The notes beneath the pieces were generated by a model that worked only from the letters and a program-made list of their open reading frames with translations, had not been told where the DNA came from and ran no database searches. The position numbers were made by a program, and so were the translations under genes. From the NCBI RefSeq assembly GCF_014656215.1, contig NZ_BNBZ01000003.1, positions 248,001 through 312,000 of the forward strand: a stretch of DNA of 64,000 nucleotides. The letters run 5' to 3'. Positions 27,185-39,721 of this stretch are shown here, in pieces (the first letter of the stretch is position 1; each line of letters starts with the position of its first letter). The stretch comes from Streptomyces zaomyceticus (lineage in GTDB: Bacteria; Actinomycetota; Actinomycetes; Streptomycetales; Streptomycetaceae).

Positions 27185-28071
27185 CGACCGATCCCCTCAC
27201 CCCGGCCGCCCGCGCGCTCTGCGACGCGATGACGGCCGGCTTCCCCGGCCCCGAGGCGGGCCCGGAGGCCCTCCGGGCGGCGGCCCGGGCCCGCCTCGGC
27301 GACATCCCGCCGGCCTCCTCCGCCTCGGCGCGCGGAGTCCCCGTCCGCGTGTACGAGGGCACGGCCGACCTCGTCGTCGTCTTCGCCCACGGCGGCGGCT
27401 GGGTCCTGTGCGATCCGGACACCCACGACCGGACGTGCCGCGCGCTCGCCTCCCGTACCGGCGCCACCGTCGTCTCCGTCGACTACCGGCGCGCGCCCGA
27501 GCACCGCTTCCCGGCGGCCGAGGACGATGTGTGCACGGCCCTGAAGTGGGCGGCCGACCGCTGTCCGGGGCGCCCCCTGTTCCTGGCCGGCGACAGCAGC
27601 GGCGGGAACCTGGCAGCGGCGGCGGCCCTCCGCGCCCGCGACGGAGACGGCCCGCGTGTGGCGGGCCAGCTCCTCGTCCACCCGGCCCTCGACCACCGTA
27701 TGGAGGGACGATCGGCCCACGACTTCGCGGAGGGCTACTTCCACACGACGGCGCACATGCGCTGGTACTGGCGGCAGTACATGGGCCCGGACGGCGACCC
27801 GACCGCGGCCTCCCCCGGCCTGGCGGCCGAGGTCTCCGGCCTCCCGCCGACCCTCCTGGTACTGGCCGACTGCGACCCCCTGCGCGACGAGGGCCTCGCC
27901 TACGCCCGCCGCCTCTCAGCGGCGGGTGTGCGCACCGAGGTCCACCTGCACACGGGTGTGTTCCACGGCTTCCTGGGCGGGGCGGGGCTGCTGCCGGAGG
28001 CGGACGCGGCGCTGGACGCGGCGGCGGCCTGGCTGTCCACGACCGGATCCGTCCCGCCCCGGACCGCGTGA
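27181..28071 (+). CDS. Alpha/beta-hydrolase, hormone-sensitive-lipase-type esterase
   Basis: A 296-residue esterase of the HSL family: oxyanion motif HGGGW (70-74), nucleophile elbow GDSSGG with Ser139, Asp in CDPLRDEG (~232) and His in VFHGFLG (~262). No signal peptide is seen, so it is cytoplasmic. The ATG at 27181 overlaps the SDR stop. It could hydrolyse a lactone or ester made by the LLM monooxygenase; this is inferred from the operon. Confidence 0.9.
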   Translation: MTTDPLTPAARALCDAMTAGFPGPEAGPEALRAAARARLGDIPPASSASARGVPVRVYEGTADLVVVFAHGGGWVLCDPDTHDRTCRALASRTGATVVSVDYRRAPEHRFPAAEDDVCTALKWAADRCPGRPLFLAGDSSGGNLAAAAALRARDGDGPRVAGQLLVHPALDHRMEGRSAHDFAEGYFHTTAHMRWYWRQYMGPDGDPTAASPGLAAEVSGLPPTLLVLADCDPLRDEGLAYARRLSAAGVRTEVHLHTGVFHGFLGGAGLLPEADAALDAAAAWLSTTGSVPPRTA

Positions 28072-28187
28072 GCACGGTGCTCGGATCCACCCCACCCCGC
28101 ACCTCGTGAGCACGCCCGGACCGCGAACGCGCAACAGCGCCCACCCAGTCGTCCGGTCGGGGACATTCGGGGGGCGCCGCGCTCAGT

Positions 28188-28208
28188 TCCGTACGTCGTT
28201 GTACGGGA
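28188..28208. terminator. Probable terminator between esterase and gltD
   Basis: The inverted repeat CCGTAC-GTCGTT-GTACGG, extended by a T/A pair, is followed on the plus strand by CGTTTCTC. It lies between convergent genes. The stem is short, so the call is moderate. Confidence 0.5.
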
Positions 28209-28232
28209 CGTTTCTCGGGTGATCCGGTCGGA

Positions 28233-29685
28233 TCAGACCGTCAGCGAACGGTCCGTCGGGCGGATCGGGGCCGGCAGCGAGCTCGCGCCGGTCAGGAAGC
28301 GGTCCACACCGCGGGCGGCGGAGCGGCCCTCGGCGATGGCCCAGACGATGAGCGACTGGCCACGGCCGGCGTCTCCGGCGACGTACACGCCATCGACGTT
28401 GGTGGCGAAGTCCGCGTCACGGGCGATGTTACCCCGCTCGTCGAGGTCCAGACCGAACTGGGCGACCAGGCCGTTCTCGACGTCCGTGCCGGTGAAGCCC
28501 ATCGCGAGCGTGACCAGCTGGGCGGGGATCCTGCGCTCCGTGCCCGGCTTCTGGGTCAGCTTGCCCGCGACGAACTCGACCTCGACGAGGTGGAGGAACT
28601 GGACGTTGCCGTCCTCGTCGCCCTCGAAGTGGGTGGTGGAGACGGAGTAGACCCGCTCGCCGCCCTCCTCGTGCGCGGAGGTGACCTTGTACAGCATGGG
28701 GAAGGTCGGCCAGGGCTGGTTGGCGTTCCGGTCCTCGCCCGGTCGCGGCATGATCTCCAGCTGCGTGACCGAGGCCGCGCCCTGGCGGTGGGCCGTGCCG
28801 ACGCAGTCGGCGCCGGTGTCGCCGCCGCCGATGACGACGACGTGCTTGCCCTCGGCCGTGATCGGCGGGGTCACGAAGTCACCCTCGACGACCTTGTTGG
28901 CGAGCGGCAGGTACTCCATCGCCTGGTGGATGCCGGCCAGCTCACGGCCCGGGACGGGCAGGTCGCGGGCGGTGGTGGCACCGGCGGCGATGACCACGGC
29001 GTCGAACCGCTTGCGCAGGTCCGTCGATGTCAGGTCGCGGCCGATCTCGATGCCGGTGCGGAACTTGGTGCCCTCCGCGCGCATCTGCTCGATGCGGCGG
29101 TTGATGTGCCGCTTCTCCATCTTGAACTCGGGGATGCCGTAGCGCAGCAGGCCGCCGATGCGGTCGGCACGCTCGTACACGACCACGGTGTGGCCGGCCC
29201 GGGTCAGCTGCTGGGCGGCGGCGAGACCCGCCGGGCCCGAGCCGATGACGGCCGCGGTCTTGCCGGACAGGCGCTCGGGCACCTGCGGCTTGACGTCGTT
29301 GGCGTCCCAGGCCTTGTCGATGATGGAGACTTCGACGTTCTTGATGGTGACGGCCGGCTGGTTGATGCCGAGCACGCACGCGGACTCGCACGGCGCCGGG
29401 CACAGTCGGCCGGTGAACTCCGGGAAGTTGTTGGTGGCGTGCAGACGCTCCTGCGCCGCCGACCAGTCCTCGCGGTAGGCGTAGTCGTTCCACTCGGGGA
29501 TCAGGTTCCCGAGGGGACAGCCGTTGTGGCAGAACGGGATGCCGCAGTCCATGCAGCGGCCGGCCTGCTTGCTGATGATCGGCAGCAGGGAGCCGGGGAC
29601 GTAGACCTCGTTCCAGTCCCTGACGCGCTCGCCCACGGGGCGGGTCTCGGCGACCTCGCGACCGGTGGTCAGGAAGCCCTTGGGG

Positions 29686-29693
<8 letters not shown>
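28233..29693 (-). CDS. gltD: Glutamate synthase small (beta) subunit
   Basis: A 486-residue NADPH-oxidising subunit of GOGAT. N-terminal Cys cluster [22 protein letters not shown] (residues ~48-69, partial) binds the 4Fe-4S centres; FAD site [18 protein letters not shown] site [14 protein letters not shown]; and a C-terminal [18 protein letters not shown]. It passes electrons to GltB for making two glutamates from glutamine and 2-oxoglutarate. The ATG at 29693 overlaps the gltB stop by 8 bp, so the order is gltB-gltD on the minus strand. Confidence 0.97.
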
Positions 29694-34245
<4,552 letters not shown>

Positions 34246-34278
34246 CGGCTCTCCCGTCGTCGTCGTGGCTGGGGGCAC

Positions 34279-34301
34279 CTCCCAGACCACGTCTGGGGGA
34301 G
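34279..34301. repeat. CTCCCAGA/TCTGGGGGAG palindrome in the gltB leader
   Basis: Complementary CTCCCAGA and TCTGGGGGAG with a 5-nt spacer, just upstream of gltB. Similar CTGGGGGAG palindromes are, from memory, common dispersed repeats in Streptomyces genomes. It would fold in the gltB 5' leader. Confidence 0.55.
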
Positions 34302-34335
34302 CTGCTGCCGAGGGACGACGTTGGCCCTCCGCGAA

Positions 34336-34351
34336 ATTTCGTGCAGGTTAC
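34336..34351 (-). promoter_or_regulatory. GlnR-type half site upstream of gltB
   Basis: On the minus strand, GTAAC-n6-GAAAT matches one a-b pair of the actinobacterial GlnR box (gTnAC-n6-GAAAc). A second pair is not evident. Its place ~95 bp before the gltB start suits nitrogen control. Confidence 0.4.
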
Positions 34352-34380
34352 ATGATGGCTGGCTTCTCGCGAAGTGGATA

Positions 34381-34700
34381 GCTCGTTCCAGCATGCGGAC
34401 ACCACCGACACGGAGCGGTGGTGTGGGTTCACCTGTGGTTTGCGAGGTCAGAGGCCTGCCTCGCGGGGACGGATCGAGTCGATCCGGAGGATCTCCGGGT
34501 CTTCGGCGACCCGTCACTGTGTGGGCTTCATTGCCCAGCGACGCTCATGCCTCATTCCCGTTGGTCATGGGTTCGAAACCGCCGGGTAACCGGCTACATA
34601 TGTGGCGTCCTGCATAGTGTCTCATCGCTGCGGCGGATCGGGCCAGGGATATACGTCACAGCCCTTTCGCGGCCTCTGCGCCGAAAAGAGAGCACGAAAA
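34381..34700. other. Gap upstream of gltB with no recognisable gene
   Basis: This stretch is less GC-rich than its surroundings and holds only short open frames without ribosome sites. A T-loop-like GGTTCGAAACC at ~34569 is not part of any tRNA I can fold. I see nothing firm here. Confidence 0.5.
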
Positions 34701-34733
34701 GACCGAGAAGCCCCTTTGGGGAGCCTCTCGGTC
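34701..34733 (-). terminator. Rho-independent terminator after the VIT-family gene
   Basis: A hairpin GACCGAGAGG...CTTCTCGGTC with an inner CCCC-AAAG-GGG stem is followed on the minus strand by TTTT and, 6 nt on, TCTTTT. It lies downstream of the VIT gene stop and its repeat array. Confidence 0.8.
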
Positions 34734-34768
34734 TTCTGCGGGGGTACGGAATCCGCACCGGCCCCGCG

Positions 34769-34898
34769 GGGGCCGGGTCGCCTCTCGGGAGCCGGGTCGC
34801 CCCTCAGGAGCCAGGTCGCCTCTCGCGGGCCGGGGCGCCTCTCGGGGGCCGGGGTACCTCGCGCGGGCCGGCTCGCCTCGCGCGGGCCGGGCGAGATC
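34769..34898. repeat. 19-bp tandem repeat array, about seven copies
   Basis: Units of consensus GGGGCCGGGTCGCCTCTCG start at 34769, 34788, 34807, 34826, 34845, 34864 and 34883 (the last partial). The array lies in the 3' untranslated region of the VIT gene, before its terminator. Confidence 0.87.
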
Positions 34899-34911
34899 CA
34901 CGGGAGAGGAC

Positions 34912-35640
34912 CTACAGCGCGGCCCCGAGGAGCATGCCGAGCCCGTAGGTGACGGCGGCGGCCGCGCCGCCGAGGACGAGCTGGCGCAGTCCGCTGAAGA
35001 GCCAGCCGCGGGCGGTCACCCGGGCCACGAGCGCGCCGCAGGCGAAGAGCCCGAGGAGCGCGAGCAGGACGGCCGGCCAGAGCGCGGTCGCCCCCAGCAG
35101 ATACGGCAGCACGGGGAGCAGCGCGCCGAGCGCGAAGGAGCCGAAGGACGAGACGGCGGCGACGGTGGGCGACGGGAGGTCGTCCGGGTCGATGCCGAGC
35201 TCTTCGCGGGCGTGGATCTCCAGCGCCTGCTCCGGGTCCCGCGACAGCTGCATCGCGACCTCGCGGGCGAGCGCGGGCTCCACGCCCCGGGAGACGTAGA
35301 GCGCCGCGAGCTCCTCCATCTCGTCGACCGGGTGCTTGCGCAACTGACGTCGCTCGACGTCCAGTTCCGCCTGGACGAGCTCGCGCTGCGAGGCGACGGA
35401 GGTGTATTCGCCGGCGGCCATCGAGAAGGCGCCGGCCGCGAGTCCGGCGAGGCCGGTGATGACGACGGTCTGCGTGGAGACCGCGCCACCGGCGACGCCG
35501 GTCATCAGGGCGAGGTTGGACACGAGTCCGTCCATCGCGCCGAAGACCGCCGGACGCAGCCAACCGCCGTTCACGTCACGGTGCGTGTGGTTGTCGCGGT
35601 GGGCCTCGTGCAGTGGCGCCTGAGCTTCGATGATGGACAT
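34912..35640 (-). CDS. VIT1/CCC1-family transmembrane protein
   Basis: A 242-residue membrane protein of the vacuolar iron transporter family, which in other organisms exports Fe2+ or Mn2+. Segments: GAMDGLVSNLALMTGVAGG and GLAGLAAGAFSMAAGEYTSV (first helices with the conserved Asp and Met/Glu), a long charged helical region ~85-160, the metal-binding part of the family, then three C-terminal helices. ATG 35640 is preceded by GGGGAG. A His-rich N-terminus (HEAHRDNHTHRD) may also bind metal. It stands alone, divergent from the ADP-ribosylglycohydrolase operon. Confidence 0.88.
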   Translation of the reverse strand: MSIIEAQAPLHEAHRDNHTHRDVNGGWLRPAVFGAMDGLVSNLALMTGVAGGAVSTQTVVITGLAGLAAGAFSMAAGEYTSVASQRELVQAELDVERRQLRKHPVDEMEELAALYVSRGVEPALAREVAMQLSRDPEQALEIHAREELGIDPDDLPSPTVAAVSSFGSFALGALLPVLPYLLGATALWPAVLLALLGLFACGALVARVTARGWLFSGLRQLVLGGAAAAVTYGLGMLLGAAL

Positions 35641-35722
35641 GGCTCTCCCCTCGTTCCGGCGGGCCGGGTTGCACCCGCCGCCCCCAACACCCTCGAAAAT
35701 ACGCGCGATGTAAGGGGCCCGC

Positions 35723-35761
35723 CAGCAAGGCAGGCCGTACTTACTAAGGCGTGCCTTGCTG
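35723..35761. promoter_or_regulatory. Inverted repeat upstream of the VIT-family gene
   Basis: Perfect 10-bp arms CAGCAAGGCA (35723-35732) and TGCCTTGCTG (35752-35761), with a nested AAGGC-GT-GCCTT. It lies 83 bp from the VIT start and 133 bp from the first ADP-ribosylglycohydrolase gene. A metal-dependent repressor site is possible; it does not match the DtxR/DmdR iron box spacing. Confidence 0.5.
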
Positions 35762-35893
35762 CGGGAACCGGGTTCTGGCGAGGTGTCAGGCGGGTGACAG
35801 AGACGTTTCTTCGGCGAGTTCGCGGCCCGTGGTGGCACAGATCCAGGCAGCGGGCGCCATCGACGCGCCCCCACCGAGGAAGGGGCCACGACC

Positions 35894-36889
35894 ATGGTGA
35901 CCACCACGGCGCGCGACACGCGTGAACGGGCGAGAGGGGCACTTCTCGGCCTCGCCGTCGGCGACGCGCTCGGCGCGCCCGCCGAGAACATGCGGCCCTC
36001 CGAGATCCGCCGCCGCTGGGGCCGGATCGAAGGCTTCGTCACGGACAGCCCGGCCGGCACGGACGACACCGAGTACGCCATCTTCTCGGCGCTGCTCCTC
36101 GCCCGGCACGGCTCGGCCCTCACCGTCCACCACGTCGAACGGGCCTGGCACCACTGGATCGCCGACCTCGACGAAGGCCCGTTCCGCGGCGCGGGCTTCT
36201 CGGAGCGCGGCACCCTGGAGAACCTCCGCCGGGGCCTCGCCGCCCCCATCTCCGCCCAGCACCGGCACGCCTGGAGCGACGGTCTCGCCATGCGCGCGGC
36301 ACCGTTCGGGGTGTTCGCGGCCGGCCGCCCGGCGGAGGCGGCCCGGCTCGTCGCCATCGACGGCAGCGTCAGCCACGACGGCGAGGGCATCTACGGCGGC
36401 CAGGCGGTCGCGGCGGGCGTCGCGGCGGCGATGGCGGGAGCGGGCGTCACCTCCGTGATCGCCGCGGCCCTCTCCGCGGTCCCGATGGACTCGTGGACGG
36501 CCCGCTCACTGCGCCGCGCGGTCGTCGCCGCCCAGCGCGTCCAGCCGGACCCCCTCACCCGCGAACGCCAGGTCCGCTCGGCGGTCGTCATCGGCGGCTA
36601 CCCCTGGACGGACCTGGCCCCGGAAGCGGTGGGCCTGGCGTTCGGCGCCTTCGCGGCGGCGCGGGGCGACTTCCGTACGGCGGTCCTCACGGCCGTCAAC
36701 ATGGGCCGCGACGCCGACACCACGGCGGCGGTGGCGGGCGCCCTGGCCGGCGCGATGGCGGGCGCGTCGGCGATCCCCGAGGAATGGGCGCGGGCCATCG
36801 CGCCGGTGACCGGCAGCTGCCTCCCGTCGATGCGCGGCTACCACGTCCTGGACGTAGCAGACCTTCTGACCCCGGAGGGGGAATCCTGA
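35894..36889 (+). CDS. ADP-ribosylglycohydrolase-family protein 1
   Basis: A 331-residue ARH-fold hydrolase with intact di-magnesium motifs: GLAVGDALGAP (~19-29), TDDT (56-59) and GRDADT (271-276). The family cleaves N- or O-ribosyl links, classically in ADP-ribosylated proteins. No signal peptide is seen, so it is cytoplasmic. It starts a seven-gene run that continues to 44283 with overlapping stop and start codons throughout. No ADP-ribosyltransferase is nearby, so a small-molecule riboside is as likely a substrate as a modified protein. Confidence 0.88.
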   Translation: MVTTTARDTRERARGALLGLAVGDALGAPAENMRPSEIRRRWGRIEGFVTDSPAGTDDTEYAIFSALLLARHGSALTVHHVERAWHHWIADLDEGPFRGAGFSERGTLENLRRGLAAPISAQHRHAWSDGLAMRAAPFGVFAAGRPAEAARLVAIDGSVSHDGEGIYGGQAVAAGVAAAMAGAGVTSVIAAALSAVPMDSWTARSLRRAVVAAQRVQPDPLTRERQVRSAVVIGGYPWTDLAPEAVGLAFGAFAAARGDFRTAVLTAVNMGRDADTTAAVAGALAGAMAGASAIPEEWARAIAPVTGSCLPSMRGYHVLDVADLLTPEGES

Positions 36890-38589
36890 TGAGTGGGGAC
36901 ACGACGACGGACACCGCGGGCACGGTCGCCGCCACCACCGCGGAGCCTCGTCCCGCGGACCGGGACGGGTGGGCGCAGCCCCTGACGGCGGGTCACGGCT
37001 CCCTGCTCGGCACCCCCCTGGACCGATCGCCGGTACCGGGCTCCGCCCCCGTGGACTTCGCGCCACCGGTACCGACGCCGAACGCCGACCCACCGGACCT
37101 CGCACCACCGGCACCGAACGCCGACCTGCCGGGCCTCGCACCACAGACCCCGGCCCCGAACACCGACCCGCCGGTCCTCGCACCACAGGCCCCCGCACCG
37201 AACGCCGACCCCACCGCCCTCGCACCACAGGCCCCCGCCTCGGCGCCGAATTCCGTCCCGCCGGCCCTCGTGCCGCCGCCGGACGCCGGCCCGCCGGACC
37301 TCGTGCCACAGGCGGCCGCCCCGGTGCGCGGCACCGGTTCGTGGGGCGGCGCCCACCGGGCCCCCCGGCCGGAGGCCCCCCGCAGTGCGGACCGGGACGC
37401 CGTCGAAGGCCTCCTCCTCGGCCTCGCCTCGGGCGACGCCGCCGGCTGGCCCGCCGCCAGGCATCGTGCCGCCCGTATGCCCGAGTGGACCCGTCGTCTC
37501 ACCCGTGAGCTCGACACCTTCGCCGAGCAGAACGCCACGACCACCCTCCCCGTCCCCATCGCCCTCAACCAGCCCCCCGAGCCCCTCCGCCTCGGTCCCT
37601 CCGACGACGCAGAGTGGGCGGCCTTCACCGCCGAGGCGATCCTCACCGCCTCGGGCCCGGTCTTCACCGGCCTCCCCCCGGAGCGTCGCCTCCGCGCCGC
37701 CGTCGACCTCGCCTGGAACGCCCTCGCGGGACAGGTCGCCGCCGCGGCCGACCGCGCACCGGAGGTCGAGTCCGCCGTTCTCCCGCTCCGCGCCCGGATC
37801 TCCGTCCGCGCGGGCCTCGGCAATCTCGCGACCGGTCTGCGTCCACCCGCCACCGGCCACGACAATCCGCACTTCTTCGACGACGCGGCCTGCGTCCGGG
37901 CCGCCGTCCTGGCCGTGGTCCACCCCGGCGACCCCCGCGCCGCCGCCGAACTCGCCGAGTTCGACGCCCGGTACACCCAGGACGGCGACGGAGTCCACGG
38001 CGCCCGCGCGATGGCGGCCGCCGTCGCCTCGGCGCTCGGCGGGGCGACGGTCGAGGAGGCCGTCGGTGCGGCGCTCGCCGAACTCCCGCCCGTCACCGAG
38101 ATCGGCCGCAACGCCCGGTACGCGGTGAAGCTGGCGGAGACCGCGGGTTCGGCCTTCGAGCTGGTCCCGCTCCTGGAGCACCAGATCGTGGACCACGTCT
38201 ACAGCTACGGCATCGCCGCGGCCGAGACGGTCCCGGTCGCGCTCGCGCTCGCCACCGCCGCCCGGGGCGAGATGGCGGCAGCCGTGCCGGCCGCGGTCTG
38301 TCTCTCCCGGGTCGCCGACTCCGCGCCCGCGCTCGCGGGCGCGCTCACCGGGGCGCTGGGCGGGGGCCGTTCGGTGCCCGCGACCTGGCGCGCGGCGTGC
38401 CGGACGCTGGCGGGCTGCGCGCTGCCCCGGCTCGCGGGCACGGATCTGGTCGAACTCGCCGGGCTGCTCGCAGCCACGGAACCGACCACCCCGGGTGGAC
38501 AATTCCGACATGACACCCACAACGGCACCCGTATCGCCACCGACCACGACACCCGTGGTGACACCCGGAGCGACACCCGCACTGGATGA
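36889..38589 (+). CDS. ADP-ribosylglycohydrolase-family protein 2, motif-degenerate, Pro-rich
   Basis: A 566-residue paralogue. Residues ~50-145 form a Pro-rich low-complexity region built from ~15-residue units like LAPQAPAPNADP. The ARH domain follows from ~170, starting GLLLGLASGDAAGWP. The catalytic motifs have drifted: SDDA (238-241) in place of TDDT, and SRVADS (473-478) in place of GRDADT, losing the first Asp. It is probably inactive or altered, perhaps a partner of the active paralogues. The ATG shares one base with the previous stop (TGATG); its 3' end overlaps the next gene by ~80 bp. Confidence 0.82.
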   Translation: MSGDTTTDTAGTVAATTAEPRPADRDGWAQPLTAGHGSLLGTPLDRSPVPGSAPVDFAPPVPTPNADPPDLAPPAPNADLPGLAPQTPAPNTDPPVLAPQAPAPNADPTALAPQAPASAPNSVPPALVPPPDAGPPDLVPQAAAPVRGTGSWGGAHRAPRPEAPRSADRDAVEGLLLGLASGDAAGWPAARHRAARMPEWTRRLTRELDTFAEQNATTTLPVPIALNQPPEPLRLGPSDDAEWAAFTAEAILTASGPVFTGLPPERRLRAAVDLAWNALAGQVAAAADRAPEVESAVLPLRARISVRAGLGNLATGLRPPATGHDNPHFFDDAACVRAAVLAVVHPGDPRAAAELAEFDARYTQDGDGVHGARAMAAAVASALGGATVEEAVGAALAELPPVTEIGRNARYAVKLAETAGSAFELVPLLEHQIVDHVYSYGIAAAETVPVALALATAARGEMAAAVPAAVCLSRVADSAPALAGALTGALGGGRSVPATWRAACRTLAGCALPRLAGTDLVELAGLLAATEPTTPGGQFRHDTHNGTRIATDHDTRGDTRSDTRTG

Positions 38590-39721
38590 CCGGATCACCG
38601 GCAGTCTCGTGGGGGCCGCCGTCGGCGACGCGCTCGGCGGCCCCGTCGAGGGCTACACCCCCGAGCAGATCGTGGAGCGCCACGGCGGACGCGTCACCGG
38701 GATCGTCGGCCCCTGGAACGGCGCCGAGTGGCGTACCGCCCGCCCCATCGCCCCGTACCACAAGGGCGACGGACACGTCACCGACGACACCTTGATGACC
38801 CATGCCCTGATCCGGGTGTACGAGAAGGTCCGCGGCCACCTCGACGCGTACGCGGTCGCGGACCATCTCGTGCCCGAACTCATGGGCTCGCCGGTCTGGA
38901 TCCCGGAGCTGGAGGCGGACGCGCTGCCGCTCCAGCGGATCTTCCTCGCCGAGAAGTGGATCGTGACCCGGCTCCACTACGGCCATGCGGACCCGCGCGA
39001 GGCCGGCGACGGCAACATCGTCAACTGCGGTGCGGCGATGTACATGGCCCCGGTCGGACTCGTGAACGCGGCCCATCCGGAGGCCGCGTACGCCGAGGCC
39101 CTCGATGTCGCGGGCGCGCACCAGTCCTCGTACGGCCGCGAGGCGGCGGGCGTGTTCGCGGCGGCGGTGGCGGCGGCGTGCGTACCGGGCGCCACACCCA
39201 CGTCGGTCGTCGACACGGCCCTCGCCCTGGCGAAGGACGGCACCCGGTCGGCGATCGAGGCGGTGGCGGAAGTGGCCTCCCGGCACCGGGACTTCGAGTC
39301 GGCGCTGGCCCCCCTGCGCACGGCGGTGGCCCCCTTCGACTCGGTCGGCCCCGACTACCGCTCGCCCTCCCTCGGCGCCCGGCGACCGTCCCGTCTCCAC
39401 GCGATCGAGGAGCTGCCGATCGCCCTCGGCATGCTGCTGGTCGGCGAGGGCGACTACCGCCGTACGGTGCTCGGCGCGGTCAACTACGGCCGTGACTGCG
39501 ACTCGGTCGCCACGATGGCGGGCGCGATCGTGGGCGCGCTGCACGGGGAGACGGCGGTGCCGTCGGACTGGGCGAAGCAGGTGGCGGAGGCGAGCCGTCT
39601 GGACGTCCACTCCCCGGCGAAGGCGCTGACGGAGGTGGCCCGGGAGATCTTCGCCCACGACAGGGAGCGCCGCCGGGCCCACGAAGCGGCCTTCGCCACC
39701 CTGACGGGCGCGCCCCGATGA
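38510..39721 (+). CDS. ADP-ribosylglycohydrolase-family protein 3
   Basis: A 403-residue ARH-fold hydrolase with intact motifs GAAVGDALGGPVEGY (~35-49), TDDT (91-94) and GRDCDS (327-332). It has a longer insertion than protein 1 (GAEWRTARPIAPYHKGDG before TDDT), so a different substrate pocket. The start is uncertain: ATG 38510 is used, GTG 38495 is in frame, and both lie inside the 3' end of the previous gene. Its stop overlaps the next ATG. The Thr/Pro-rich first 25 residues are probably disordered. Confidence 0.87.
   Translation: MTPTTAPVSPPTTTPVVTPGATPALDDRITGSLVGAAVGDALGGPVEGYTPEQIVERHGGRVTGIVGPWNGAEWRTARPIAPYHKGDGHVTDDTLMTHALIRVYEKVRGHLDAYAVADHLVPELMGSPVWIPELEADALPLQRIFLAEKWIVTRLHYGHADPREAGDGNIVNCGAAMYMAPVGLVNAAHPEAAYAEALDVAGAHQSSYGREAAGVFAAAVAAACVPGATPTSVVDTALALAKDGTRSAIEAVAEVASRHRDFESALAPLRTAVAPFDSVGPDYRSPSLGARRPSRLHAIEELPIALGMLLVGEGDYRRTVLGAVNYGRDCDSVATMAGAIVGALHGETAVPSDWAKQVAEASRLDVHSPAKALTEVAREIFAHDRERRRAHEAAFATLTGAPR

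Noticed and set aside
8294..28071. The steroid region as an obvious integrated island
   Set aside because: No integrase, transposase, tRNA target or clear composition change is seen at the edges, so lateral gain cannot be claimed from this window.
34560..34600. T-loop-like GGTTCGAAACC suggesting a tRNA
   Set aside because: No acceptor stem, anticodon arm or D-arm can be placed around it.
35741..35760. DtxR/DmdR iron box before the VIT gene
   Set aside because: The spacing between AGG and CCT is 4 bp, not the ~9 bp of the iron box consensus.
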